A stretch of 64,000 nucleotides of DNA from Hoyosella levis (GTDB lineage Bacteria > Actinomycetota > Actinomycetes > Mycobacteriales > Mycobacteriaceae): assembly GCF_026008515.1 (NCBI RefSeq), contig NZ_BQYM01000001.1, positions 248,001-312,000 of the forward strand. Reading direction: 5' to 3'. Position numbers and translations under genes: made by a program. Below, piece by piece: positions 8,032 to 16,165 of this stretch (position 1 is its first letter; each line of letters opens with the position of its first letter). The notes under the pieces were generated by a model. The model saw nothing but the letters and a program-made list of their open reading frames with translations. It was not told the DNA's origin and did no database searches.

Positions 8032-8409
8032 TCAGCGCCGCCGCAGCAAGCAATCCTCATCGCTGGGAACGATCCCTCGCAGCATCAGCGGGCACGGTTC
8101 GGCGATCTGTCGCAGCCATGATGCATGGGTCCGGTGGTTGCTGCGCGCATCGTCGAGTCGATAGCGCGCGAGGCGCTCGCTGAGCTCGGCAATATCCGCA
8201 GAGGGCGTGCCTGCGAGATCGTTGACGCAGCCACCGAGGATGGCCGCGATCAGCCGCCGCGGGAACATCCCTTGATAGGCCTCATCGAGGCGCTCGACGC
8301 CACGCGCGCAACCCTGGCAGATCTCGTGGCTCGTCTTCGTCACCCGCTCATTACCGCATGGCTCGCACGTTGCGGGACAGGGGCATTCGTCCCTTCCTCG
8401 TAGGGACCA
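8032..8409 (-). CDS. Hypothetical Cys-rich protein, start uncertain
   Basis: The reverse strand encodes a plausible small protein of about 104-118 residues that I do not recognise. Its N-terminal part has C-x-C-x3-C-x2-C, then TSHEICQGC, a layout suggestive of a zinc-binding knuckle, followed by helices (VERLDEAYQGMFPRRLIAAIL, DIAELSERLARYRL) and an SNHRTHASWLRQIAEPC segment. No ATG opens the Cys-rich part; a GTG at 8343 would drop the first four cysteines. It may be a gene with a non-standard start or a degraded one. GC at third positions is lower than in neighbours, hinting at foreign origin. Confidence 0.4.
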   Translation of the reverse strand, partial: WSLRGRDECPCPATCEPCGNERVTKTSHEICQGCARGVERLDEAYQGMFPRRLIAAILGGCVNDLAGTPSADIAELSERLARYRLDDARSNHRTHASWLRQIAEPCPLMLRGIVPSDEDCLLRRR

Positions 8410-8541
8410 AAGCCAGAGCCGGATGGTATTGGGCTCGCTACCATCTAACTTGCCGCCCCGATCTGCTGGCGCTGCCCCCAGCGCTGGCCCCTCCCAGCAC
8501 CGATTCCCCAGAGTTGCCGAAACCGTGAGGAATGCTCCGCG

Positions 8542-9015
8542 ATGACCGAAGCCAACAACGAGTCGATCCTGCTCTCCCCCGTCGTCCAAGCCCACATGAG
8601 CCGTTTGCGCAACGCGCTCGCTGGCATGGACGACGAGGAACGCGACCGGCTGCTCATGGCCGAGGCGGAACGGGTATGCGAGGCCGTGGCTGCCGCGGAG
8701 GTGGATCTCTCCGACGACCGTGCTGTCGCCAGGGCGATCCGGGTGCGGGATGGCCTGGACGAGGCGGTCGGCTCGACGCCGGCGCCAGCCCGGGAGATGC
8801 CGCGCAACGCCCCGCAGAAGTTTGCTGTCATCCTTGGCGTCGTGGCGCTGGTGTTCGCGGCGATCGTGCCGCTCGCGGGCGTGGTGCTGGGCGTCATCGG
8901 TATCGCCGTCGCATTCCAGCTACCTCGCACCACCGCGGGGCGCGGCTACATGCTCGCCGCCGGCGCCGCCAGTATCGCCGCGCTCATCGCTGGAGCGTGG
9001 CTGCTGCTGTCGTGA
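8542..9015 (+). CDS. Membrane protein of unknown function
   Basis: A 157-residue protein with an acidic, helical cytoplasmic N-terminal half (residues 1-90; ALAGMDDEERDRLLMAEAERV resembles the short helical domains that precede small actinobacterial membrane proteins). Two to three membrane segments follow (FAVILGVVALVFAAIVPLAGVV, about 97-125, and MLAAGAASIAALIAGAWLLL, about 137-157). ATG 8542 has GAGG about 10 bases upstream. Its last 32 bases overlap the convergent amidase gene. No function can be assigned. Confidence 0.7.
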   Translation: MTEANNESILLSPVVQAHMSRLRNALAGMDDEERDRLLMAEAERVCEAVAAAEVDLSDDRAVARAIRVRDGLDEAVGSTPAPAREMPRNAPQKFAVILGVVALVFAAIVPLAGVVLGVIGIAVAFQLPRTTAGRGYMLAAGAASIAALIAGAWLLLS

Positions 9016-10468
9016 GCGAGACCTCCGGCCAGTGGCCGGCCCACGGCTGTGCTTCCTCGAGCTCGGCGGCCAGCGCGAGCAGCATTTCTTCCCCGCCGGG
9101 CGGGCCTACCCACTGCGCCCCCATGGGCAGTCCTTGCGCGGTGCGATGCAGCGGCACTGACATCGCCGGCGCACCGGTCAGGTTGGCCAGCTGGGTGAAC
9201 GGCACCACCTCGAGGTTCTCGCGGACGTGCTGGCGCCAGACATCCAGTGCCGCCAGTCGCTCGACGAGCCCGAGCTTGAGGAGGGGGCGCACTGCCGCGA
9301 CCAGAACTCCAGGTGTGTCGAGCTCGCCGATGCGGGGCGCGGGCCTCGCGACGGTGGGGGTGAGGAAGAGATCGAAGCGGTCGTGGAACTCTGCGAGACC
9401 GCGCGCGTATCCGTGCCAGCGATCGTGGCTGGCATAGAACTCGGGCGCGGTGGTGGCCCGTCCGAGGGCAGCGAGAACGCGGGTATCGAACTCGAACTGG
9501 CCCTCCGTCGCGCCCCACGCCCGCTTCGCCTCATCGATCTGCGCAGCGGCGTAGACGGAGAACGCGGTGATGAAGTCCTCGGCCAGCGCGCGCCCATCGA
9601 TCGCTAGGGATGCTTCCACGACGGTGTGGCCAAGCTCCTCGCACAATGCAGCCGCCCGCTCCACCGCGTCGACCGCCCCTGGCGAGACGTCGCTGCCGGT
9701 CGGCGACGCGGCCGAGTATCCGATGCGCAACCGTCGTGGCCGCGACCGGGTGGCCGCGGTGAACCTGCCCTCGCGGGGGCCGTCCGCCATCACATCGAGC
9801 ATCAGCGCGGAATCCCGCACCGTCCGTGAGACCACCCCATTTACGCTCGCCCCGAAGAGGTACGACTCGTGTGACGGTCCGTCGGGAACCAGGCCCCGGC
9901 CCGGCTTGAGGCCGAACAAGCCGCAGAATGACGCCGGGATGCGGATCGAGCCGCCACCGTCGTTGGCGCCCGCCGCAGGGACCACGCCTGCCGCCACCAG
10001 CGCCGCCGAGCCGCCCGAGGAGCCACCGGGCGTGCGGCCCGGATCCCAGGGATTCCGGCAGGGGCCATGCACGTGCGGCTCGGTCACGCCCTTGAGCCCG
10101 AATTCCGGGGTGCTGGTCTTGCCGAGGATCACCAGGCCAGCTTCGAGCCAGCGGCGCACCACCTCATCATGCTCGGGCGCGCGAGCGTGCTGCAGGGCCC
10201 GTGAGCCGAATCCCGACGGCAGGCCCGCGTAGTCCTGCATCAGGTCCTTGATATAGAACGGCACCCCAGCGAACGGCCCCGACAGCGGGCCCGCCACCTG
10301 GCGCGCCGCCTCGCCGAGCATCGGCCGAGCGATCGCATTGAGCACCGGATCGATCTGCTCGGCGGCGCCGATCGCGCACGCGAGCAACTCCGACGCTGTG
10401 ACCTGCCCATCCGCGACCAACCCAGCCAGTCCGACGCCGTCATGCTCGCGATACTCATCAAGCCTCAT
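8984..10468 (-). CDS. Amidase (amidase-signature family)
   Basis: A 494-residue amidase-signature hydrolase acting on C-N bonds of amides. The Ser-cisSer-Lys triad is visible: Lys74 in FYIKDL, the Gly/Ser-rich PGGSSGGSAAL at 147-156 with the cis-Ser, and the nucleophile Ser174 in DGGGSIRIPAS. It lacks the Asp/Glu-tRNA amidotransferase context of GatA and is probably a free-standing catabolic or detoxifying amidase like M. tuberculosis AmiA-D. ATG 10468 follows GGAGG at 8 bases. Its 3' end overlaps the membrane protein gene on the other strand by 32 bases. Confidence 0.9.
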   Translation of the reverse strand: MRLDEYREHDGVGLAGLVADGQVTASELLACAIGAAEQIDPVLNAIARPMLGEAARQVAGPLSGPFAGVPFYIKDLMQDYAGLPSGFGSRALQHARAPEHDEVVRRWLEAGLVILGKTSTPEFGLKGVTEPHVHGPCRNPWDPGRTPGGSSGGSAALVAAGVVPAAGANDGGGSIRIPASFCGLFGLKPGRGLVPDGPSHESYLFGASVNGVVSRTVRDSALMLDVMADGPREGRFTAATRSRPRRLRIGYSAASPTGSDVSPGAVDAVERAAALCEELGHTVVEASLAIDGRALAEDFITAFSVYAAAQIDEAKRAWGATEGQFEFDTRVLAALGRATTAPEFYASHDRWHGYARGLAEFHDRFDLFLTPTVARPAPRIGELDTPGVLVAAVRPLLKLGLVERLAALDVWRQHVRENLEVVPFTQLANLTGAPAMSVPLHRTAQGLPMGAQWVGPPGGEEMLLALAAELEEAQPWAGHWPEVSLTTAAATLQR

Positions 10469-10519
10469 CACGCACCTCCTGCATCGTGTCCACGATATGC
10501 CACCGTGCCAGGTCGCGCC

Positions 10520-10525
10520 TATGCT
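10520..10525 (+). promoter_or_regulatory. -10 element for a leaderless mRNA
   Basis: TATGCT ends 6 bases before the ATG at 10532, which has no ribosome site. The spacing fits a transcript that starts at the A of the start codon. Confidence 0.4.
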
Positions 10526-10531
10526 CGAACC

Positions 10532-10858
10532 ATGCCAGCAGAAACCGTCTACGACGACGGGCAAGTACGCCTCGACGACACCGGTATCACCATCCGCCGC
10601 TACTACTTCCCCACAGGGGGCGACAAGCACGTCCCCTACGCCAGCATCATCAGGTTCGGGACACGCAAGCTCGACTGGTCGATCAACCGCGCCAGCGTGT
10701 GGGGGACCTTCAGCACCAATACCTGGATGCCCCTCGATATCCGGCGACGCAACAAGCGCACCGCGATCATCCTCGAAACCGGTGCGCTGATCCGGCCCGT
10801 CATCACCCCGGATCGCCCCGACGAGGTGCTCGCCATCCTCCGCGACCGCATCGCTTAG
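10532..10858 (+). CDS. Hypothetical PH-like beta-strand protein
   Basis: A 108-residue soluble protein. The pattern of strands (VRLDDTGITIRRYYFP, KHVPYASIIRFGTRK, WMPLDIRRRNKRTAIILETGALIRPVITP) followed by a C-terminal helix (PDEVLAILRDRIA) resembles bacterial PH-like domains. No catalytic motif is visible. The start lacks a ribosome site and is probably leaderless. It diverges from the amidase gene; function is unknown. Confidence 0.65.
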   Translation: MPAETVYDDGQVRLDDTGITIRRYYFPTGGDKHVPYASIIRFGTRKLDWSINRASVWGTFSTNTWMPLDIRRRNKRTAIILETGALIRPVITPDRPDEVLAILRDRIA

Positions 10859-10980
10859 TCGGCCTGGCCCCGCCTCTGATCCGCAAGGCCAGGTTTGAAT
10901 ACTCCGGCGCGCGGGCATCCCCAACCGGCTATCGCGGTGCGCCTGCGGACTGCGCAGGTCCCGCCGAGGATTGGGGCGAA

Positions 10981-11829
10981 ATGGCTGATCAGCTTTCCGA
11001 GGACCACATCAGCGCGACCGCTGTCGCGGTGGCGTATTTCCGGCATGTGGAGTCGGGCCGCGCTGATGCGCTGATCAGCGATGAGTTCGCGTGGCCGCTC
11101 GTGGAGGCCACCGGTCTGGGAACCCACCTGATCGGGCTTCCGGACGAGAACATGCGCCGCGTCATCGATGGCATCGCCCTGCGTACCCGTTTCATCGATC
11201 AAGCCGTCGAGGATGCGGTCGAGGCGGGGATCCGCCAGATCGTGATCGTCGCTGGTGGCCTAGATGCGCGAGCATTCCGGATGGAACTGCCCGCGGGCAC
11301 GAGCGTCTTCGATATCGATCTCGGGCCGGTGCAGGACCTGAAGCGCGGGTTGCTTGCTGACCACCCCCGCGCGGAGCGGTGGCAACCTGTCGAGGCAGAC
11401 CTCCGGGAGGATTGGGTGGCAGCGCTGCGTGATGCTGGATACGACGACGCCACACCGGCGCTGTGGATCTGCGAGGGAATCCTCTACTACCTGGCGCAGG
11501 AAGAATCTGATCAGCTTGTTGACACGATCACTTCCGCCTCGGCACCGGGGAGCCGACTGGTCGGCGACCATCGCGGGAAGGGAACATTGCTGCCTGGCCA
11601 GCACCAGGTCGTCGCGCAGCGTGTCGCTGACGCGGGCTTCGGGTTCCAGTCGATCATCACCGATCCCACCAGCTGGTTGGCAGGACACGGATGGGCAAGC
11701 GACTCCGCCATAACGCTCAAGACCTTCGGTTTACGGCATGGACGAGACCTCGGCTACAACGAGCAACCCGGCGCCGAGCTCGGATGGCTATACACCGCGC
11801 ATCGCCCAACCCGTACCAGCTACAACTAG
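10981..11829 (+). CDS. SAM-dependent methyltransferase, TIGR00027 family
   Basis: A 282-residue protein of the mycobacterial TIGR00027 / leucine carboxyl methyltransferase-like family (O-methyltransferases of which M. tuberculosis has many copies). Typical features are TAVAVAYFRHVES near residue 15, RTRFIDQAVEDAVEAGIRQIVIVAGGLDARAFR (SAM site, about 68-100), VFDIDLGPVQDLKR, the acidic VEADLREDW, and WICEGILYYL near 155. ATG 10981 follows GGGGCGA. The substrate is unknown; other family members methylate lipids or small metabolites. Confidence 0.85.
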   Translation: MADQLSEDHISATAVAVAYFRHVESGRADALISDEFAWPLVEATGLGTHLIGLPDENMRRVIDGIALRTRFIDQAVEDAVEAGIRQIVIVAGGLDARAFRMELPAGTSVFDIDLGPVQDLKRGLLADHPRAERWQPVEADLREDWVAALRDAGYDDATPALWICEGILYYLAQEESDQLVDTITSASAPGSRLVGDHRGKGTLLPGQHQVVAQRVADAGFGFQSIITDPTSWLAGHGWASDSAITLKTFGLRHGRDLGYNEQPGAELGWLYTAHRPTRTSYN

Positions 11830-11837
11830 CATGCCCG

Positions 11838-12149
11838 CTATGGGCCCGGGCGACGCTGCTTCGACGCGGTCCGCAGCGCCATCCTCGCCCGCCAGGCCCG
11901 AACCCGCTGCCAGGCCAGATCAGCGCCGCTCACCCGCAGCAGCATGAGAACGCCAAGGACGAGCAGGAGCAGCAGCGCGGACACCCAGCCACCCAGCAAG
12001 GTCACCACCGTCACCGCCAGGACGACACCGGCGAGTACGGGGACCGCTCGCGTGATCGGCCCAGTGGGCACGGGCGCCCCCGAGCTCCGGGAAACACCCA
12101 CGCCCAGTGGCATGTGTCCATGCCTGGTGTCAATGTGTGCCCCAACCAC
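11838..12149 (-). CDS. Small membrane protein of unknown function
   Basis: A 103-residue protein with a polar N-terminus of about 30 residues, two adjoining hydrophobic segments (AVPVLAGVVLAVTVVTLL and VSALLLLLVLGVLMLL) and a basic C-terminal tail rich in Arg. GTG 12149 is preferred because GGGGAG precedes it by 5 bases; ATG at 12113 would also work. It is convergent with the methyltransferase gene, 8 bases between stops. No relatives recognised. Confidence 0.5.
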   Translation of the reverse strand: MVGAHIDTRHGHMPLGVGVSRSSGAPVPTGPITRAVPVLAGVVLAVTVVTLLGGWVSALLLLLVLGVLMLLRVSGADLAWQRVRAWRARMALRTASKQRRPGP

Positions 12150-12382
12150 TGCGCTCCCCTTCCCCGCCACGCATCGGTACGCGCCGGGCCACTGGTGACA
12201 TTTCTTGATAGTCCCTTTCCACGCTACGCATGACCTGGGCCAATATCCCGTGACTTAGCTGTGGCGTTGCTGACGAATACCCCTCGGCAGTGACGTGGCC
12301 CAAGGCCCTACGGATTGACCGCGAGCAGCGACAACCTGCTCACTATCCGATCGGCATCGAGCAGCGTCGACCTGCCGCTGAA

Positions 12383-12991
12383 TCAAGACCGTTGTTCCGC
12401 GGGGAGTCCGGACAACCAGTCGAGCATGGCGAGGTATTCATCTGCTCCCCCGCGTCGGACAAGGTCTGCGCGAATGCCGTCCTGATCGATCGTGGACCGT
12501 TGCGCGCTGACTTTTTCTTTCCGTTCGGCACGTGTGATCGCGATCTCGAAGGCAACGATCGCGGGGCGCGCGCGCTCGTAGAAGGCTAGGTCCGTGGGCC
12601 CGATCTTCGCGCGCAGCCGTGGATCGAAGACCTCCACTGAGGCTAGTAGGCTGTCGACGGTTTCGGTGTCGTCCATGACCTGCGGCTCACCGTGCAGCGT
12701 CGCTGTGCAGTAGTTCCAGGTGGGCACGGCTGACTTGACCGCATAGCTCTCGGGACTCACATAAGCGTGCGCGCCATCGATCACGCACACAGTGACTGAC
12801 GGCTCGGCCCAGAGCTTCCAATGCGGGTTCGCTCGCGCGACGTGTCCTGCTACGCAGTCTGTCCCGTCGCGGTGGGTGTAGTAGAGCGGCACCCGCGAGG
12901 TCGCGACCCTGCCGGATTCCAGGCTGACGGTGACAATCTGGCAGAGCGGGTACTGCACGAGCAGTTCGTTCCAGTGCCAGCGGGGACTCAT
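12383..12991 (-). CDS. PaiB-like FMN-binding negative regulator
   Basis: A 202-residue protein of the FMN-binding PaiB family (split-barrel flavoproteins named after a Bacillus repressor of sporulation and protease genes). Hallmarks are VPLYY, the GHVARANPHWK flavin segment near residue 63-73, VCVIDGAHAYVSPESY and SAVPTWNYCTATLHG. The family usually reads WY-S-K-x-VPTWNY, seen here with AVKSAVPTWNY. ATG 12991 has AAAGGA 6 bases upstream. The actual substrate or DNA target is not known. The flanking DNA upstream is AT-richer than the rest of the window. Confidence 0.8.
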   Translation of the reverse strand: MSPRWHWNELLVQYPLCQIVTVSLESGRVATSRVPLYYTHRDGTDCVAGHVARANPHWKLWAEPSVTVCVIDGAHAYVSPESYAVKSAVPTWNYCTATLHGEPQVMDDTETVDSLLASVEVFDPRLRAKIGPTDLAFYERARPAIVAFEIAITRAERKEKVSAQRSTIDQDGIRADLVRRGGADEYLAMLDWLSGLPAEQRS

Positions 12992-13274
12992 GCGATTCCT
13001 TTCGCCTGTGCGCTTGGCCAAGCGGCCGAAGCAAACAGTAGGCGGATCGACCGAGTCTTTGCCAGTGATTATTCTGAGCACGCCTGATTTGTTCGAGATG
13101 TGCGTATTGCGACTTCAAGACTTGGCCTGAACTCGCCACGCAGTGACTCAGGTTGCAAATGCAGTTCATCCAGCGGCACCCGAACTGTCATTCTCAGCCT
13201 CGCCAACAATCGATTCGCCATGCGGACAACCATGCGATCAATGTGGCTTTCGGACAATCACGCGTGCTGAACGA

Positions 13275-13625
13275 TCACTCTTCGCTATTCTCTGGATCTT
13301 CACGGCCAATACGCACATAGGCGTAATTGGTGGGATTAGCTTCACGATCTTCTGGAGCGTCGGCAAAGCTCTTGGCCACGCGCTGCCAGCGCCTGGATTC
13401 CTCGCGCAGCGCGCACGCCGCCCCCTCCCTGTACACCTGGGCCTTGCCAAGCGCCTCGTAATCGCCCGCGACGTTGGGCAGGTTTCGAGCCTCGTGCTCC
13501 AGGGATTCCGCGACGTACCGGACCTGCTCCGCTACCTGCGTGAAAAGCTCAGAGAGCGCCTGTGATTGGGGGGCCGCTTGCTGGACCATCTCAAGCGCCC
13601 GGACCAGCTCTTTACTATGTTTCAT
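13275..13625 (-). CDS. Hypothetical helical protein
   Basis: A 116-residue protein predicted to be almost all helix (KELVRALEMVQQAAPQSQAL, LFTQVAEQVRYVAESLEHEA, YREGAACALREESRRWQRVAKSFAD), with an acidic tail. I do not recognise it. It lies in a lower-GC patch and diverges from the methyltransferase gene. The ATG at 13625 has no good ribosome site. Function unknown; the composition suggests transferred DNA. Confidence 0.55.
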   Translation of the reverse strand: MKHSKELVRALEMVQQAAPQSQALSELFTQVAEQVRYVAESLEHEARNLPNVAGDYEALGKAQVYREGAACALREESRRWQRVAKSFADAPEDREANPTNYAYVRIGREDPENSEE

Positions 13626-13714
13626 GAGTGCATGATTCCACGACGGGGACTGTTGCTCGATCAGGCGCCAACGTTGGTATCCCGCGCGATGGCGAGGCAC
13701 TAGCGTCACTGCTT

Positions 13715-14359
13715 GTGACCGAGTATTCCCCGCAACTTCGTGCGACGGCAGATGCCTACGATGCCGTCGCTACGCGCTATGCCGAACTGGTTCGCGATGA
13801 GCTGGATGGCCTCCCGCTGGATCGCGCGGTGCTGGCGGCGTTCGCCGAGCTTGCTCGCGCCGGCGGTCCCGGACTGGTCGCCGATCTGGGCTGCGGCGAG
13901 GGGCGGGTAACCGCGCACCTGCGGGATCTGGGCCTGGACATCTATGGCATCGACCTATCGCCGGTGATGATCGACCTCGCTCGCGCGACCCACCCTGAGC
14001 TTCGGTTCGAGGTTGGTTCCATGGATGCTCTGGACCTTGCGGAAGGCACGCTGCACGGCATCGTGTCCTGGTACTCGATCATTCACATCCCGCCCGAGGA
14101 GATGACTTCGTGCTTCGCCGAGTTTCACCGGCTGCTCGCGCCAGGTGGCTGTCTCTTGCTCGCCTTCTTCGAGTCGGAGGATGGGCCGATCACGATGTTC
14201 GATCACAAGGTGACAGCGGCCTACCGGTGGCCGATCGATGACCTCGCGCAGCTAGCCAGCGAAGCTGGGTTCGTCGAGATAGGTCGGATGCTGCGCGGGC
14301 CGCGCGAGGATGAGCGCTATCGCCGGGGCCATTTGCTGATGAGTAGCAGGACCGACTAA
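13715..14359 (+). CDS. Class I SAM-dependent methyltransferase
   Basis: About 214 residues with a complete class I SAM fold: motif I VADLGCGEGRVTAHL near residue 54-68, GIDLSPVMIDLAR (ribose-binding acidic residue), GSMDALDL, and the post-motif GGCLLLAFFES. The substrate cannot be told. GTG at 13715 is preceded by a TAGCGT -10-like sequence at 13701-13706 and may be leaderless; an upstream ATG at 13628 would add 29 residues. It precedes the MerR-clamp gene by about 70 bases. Confidence 0.8.
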   Translation: MTEYSPQLRATADAYDAVATRYAELVRDELDGLPLDRAVLAAFAELARAGGPGLVADLGCGEGRVTAHLRDLGLDIYGIDLSPVMIDLARATHPELRFEVGSMDALDLAEGTLHGIVSWYSIIHIPPEEMTSCFAEFHRLLAPGGCLLLAFFESEDGPITMFDHKVTAAYRWPIDDLAQLASEAGFVEIGRMLRGPREDERYRRGHLLMSSRTD

Positions 14360-14390
14360 GGCGAGTCGTTGTTGACGGCTGCTATCGGGG

Positions 14391-14421
14391 TTGACCTTCG
14401 AGCTGGTTGAAGCCGCACAAT
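14391..14421 (+). promoter_or_regulatory. MerR-type promoter with 19-bp spacer
   Basis: TTGACC at 14391-14396 and CACAAT at 14416-14421 are separated by 19 bases; the GTG at 14428 would lie at about +1. A spacer of 19-20 bases rather than 17 is the hallmark of promoters controlled by MerR proteins, which suggests the gene regulates itself. Confidence 0.45.
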
Positions 14422-14427
14422 GTTCGC

Positions 14428-15483
14428 GTGGCTGACCCAGAGTTGATGTCGATCGGCGCGTTCGCCAAAGTCGCCGGCCTGACGGCGAGCGCGTTGCGAT
14501 TCTACGGCGACGCCGGCTTGCTTCGCCCCAAGCAGGTCGACCCGCTGACGAGCTACCGGTTCTACTGCGAGTCGCAGTTGGCGCGTGCAGTGCAGTTGCG
14601 TCAGTTGCGCGAGATAGGGATGCCACTGCCGACGATCGGCCAGTTCTTCGCTGCCACACCAGAGGGGGCCGCACGGCTCATCGACGAGCAGGTGGCCAAG
14701 GTCGCCGCAGAGGCTGCCGGGATTCGACAGACCGCTGCGAGGCTCAAAGCGTCCCTCGACGAGGGCACCTGCCTCCCCCTGTGTGTTCTACCGGGTCCGG
14801 TCCTCGCCGCAGCGGTCGATCAGGTCCTGGCGACGACTATTCACGACCCCGAGATCCCGGTCCTGGCCGGTGTCCGCCTGGAAGTAGACCCCGACGCGAT
14901 CTCACTGACCACGACCGATCGCTACCGCCTTGCCACGCGGACGCTGGTGCCCAGCCAGCCATCTGCGGCCTCGTGGGCCGGAACGCTGGCCGCAGACGAC
15001 CTCCAGAGCACCACCTCCCGCCTCCGGCGCAGTCCGACCGTGACGTTGGAAGCGGGCGAACGGACGCTGGACCTCCGAACGAAAGACGGCACCGTGGCCC
15101 ACTGCCGCCTGCTGACCGAGATCTTCCCTGACTACAGGCTCCTGATCGGGTCGCTTCCCGCGGTAACCCATCGAGCGACGATCGAGACGCATCAGCTCCT
15201 CAAAGCGCTAGAGCAAGCGCCGGAAAAGATCGGCCTGAGGATCGCGGACGGCCAGCCGACTGTCCTGCTACCCGATGCCGCCGTGGCTCTCAACGGCACC
15301 GCGACGGGCCCCGACCTGACCCTCTGGTTCGAGCTGACCACGTTGTACCCCGCGTTGAGCCACGCGCTCGGCAACGACGTAATCGTCGATCTACGCGGAC
15401 CTGACCAGCCAGCTACTGTCCGGTCAGCCGACGACGGCGACCTCACCACGCTCGTCATGCCCTGCCGGACCAATCAGTCCTGA
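14428..15483 (+). CDS. MerR-family regulator fused to DNA sliding-clamp (DnaN-like) domains
   Basis: A 351-residue fusion. Residues 7-75 are a MerR winged helix (MSIGAFAKVAGLTASALRFYGDAGLL, then TSYRFY), 77-112 a coiled dimerisation helix, and 118-347 resemble domains II and III of the DNA polymerase III beta clamp: TTDRYRLATRTL at 162-173, IFPDYRLLI at 232-240, helix HQLLKALEQA, and the C-terminal LVMPCR at 342-347 that mirrors the clamp's terminal MPxRL. Clamp domain I is absent. The clamp part includes the surface that binds clamp-binding motifs, so it could link DNA replication proteins to gene control (inference). GTG 14428 is likely leaderless; ATG 14446 is an alternative. Confidence 0.85.
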   Translation: MADPELMSIGAFAKVAGLTASALRFYGDAGLLRPKQVDPLTSYRFYCESQLARAVQLRQLREIGMPLPTIGQFFAATPEGAARLIDEQVAKVAAEAAGIRQTAARLKASLDEGTCLPLCVLPGPVLAAAVDQVLATTIHDPEIPVLAGVRLEVDPDAISLTTTDRYRLATRTLVPSQPSAASWAGTLAADDLQSTTSRLRRSPTVTLEAGERTLDLRTKDGTVAHCRLLTEIFPDYRLLIGSLPAVTHRATIETHQLLKALEQAPEKIGLRIADGQPTVLLPDAAVALNGTATGPDLTLWFELTTLYPALSHALGNDVIVDLRGPDQPATVRSADDGDLTTLVMPCRTNQS

Positions 15484-15558
15484 CGGACGACCGCACCTTG
15501 AACCACGGCTAGACCGCCTCATCAGCCAACCGAAGACGACAAGGACTGGACCGATCTC

Positions 15559-16068
15559 ATGACAGACACTGCCGCGACTCCCGATCCGACGATGGAGGCG
15601 ATCGGCAACGCCGTGGTCCTCGGACGCGAGGGCGACACCGAGTCGGCTCGGCGCGGCCTGCTCGGCGTCTGGCAGCAGATCGGGCCTGCGGGCGACCCGT
15701 TGCACCGCTGCACGCTCGCTCACTACTTGGCTGACCTCTACGAGGCCCCGGCGGAGGCGCTCATCTGGGACGTCCGCGCCCTCGACGCCGCCGACGCTCT
15801 CACCGATGAACGCGCCCAGCAACATCACGCCAGCCTCCACGTGGCCGGGTTCTACCCGAGCCTGTACCTCAACATCGCCGACAACCTCCGTCGCCTGGGC
15901 GCGTTTGAAGCGGCTGCCGAGCACATCAACCACGCCGAGCAACACACATCCGCGCTGTCCGACGATGCCTACAGCCGCACTATCCGCGCGGCCATCAGCG
16001 AGGTTCGCCAGGCCATCGGCAACCGCGACACCGCACGCCGAGCGTCCGCGCCCGGTGCGGCCCAGTGA
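15559..16068 (+). CDS. Helical (TPR-like) partner of the MerR-clamp gene
   Basis: A 169-residue soluble protein, all helical, with helix pairs (NAVVLGREGDTESARRGLLGVW, DPLHRCTLAHYLADLYEAP, ALDAADALTDERAQ, YLNIADNLRRLGAFEAAAEHI) that read like tetratricopeptide repeats. It starts 75 bases after the MerR-clamp gene on the same strand, so co-transcription is likely. TPR scaffolds bind peptides or proteins; a role as partner of the fusion protein is inferred from position only. Confidence 0.7.
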   Translation: MTDTAATPDPTMEAIGNAVVLGREGDTESARRGLLGVWQQIGPAGDPLHRCTLAHYLADLYEAPAEALIWDVRALDAADALTDERAQQHHASLHVAGFYPSLYLNIADNLRRLGAFEAAAEHINHAEQHTSALSDDAYSRTIRAAISEVRQAIGNRDTARRASAPGAAQ

Positions 16069-16165
16069 CGCGCAAGAACTCACCGCTGGCGGCGGTTGGC
16101 GGATCCGCGATCGACGGATTCTCCCGGCGCGCTCGCACCGAACCGTTCACCGACGCCCGCCACGG

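Noticed and set aside
13069-13257. 62-codon reverse frame in the low-GC patch
   Set aside because: No ribosome site and no recognisable relative; kept only as part of the description of that patch.
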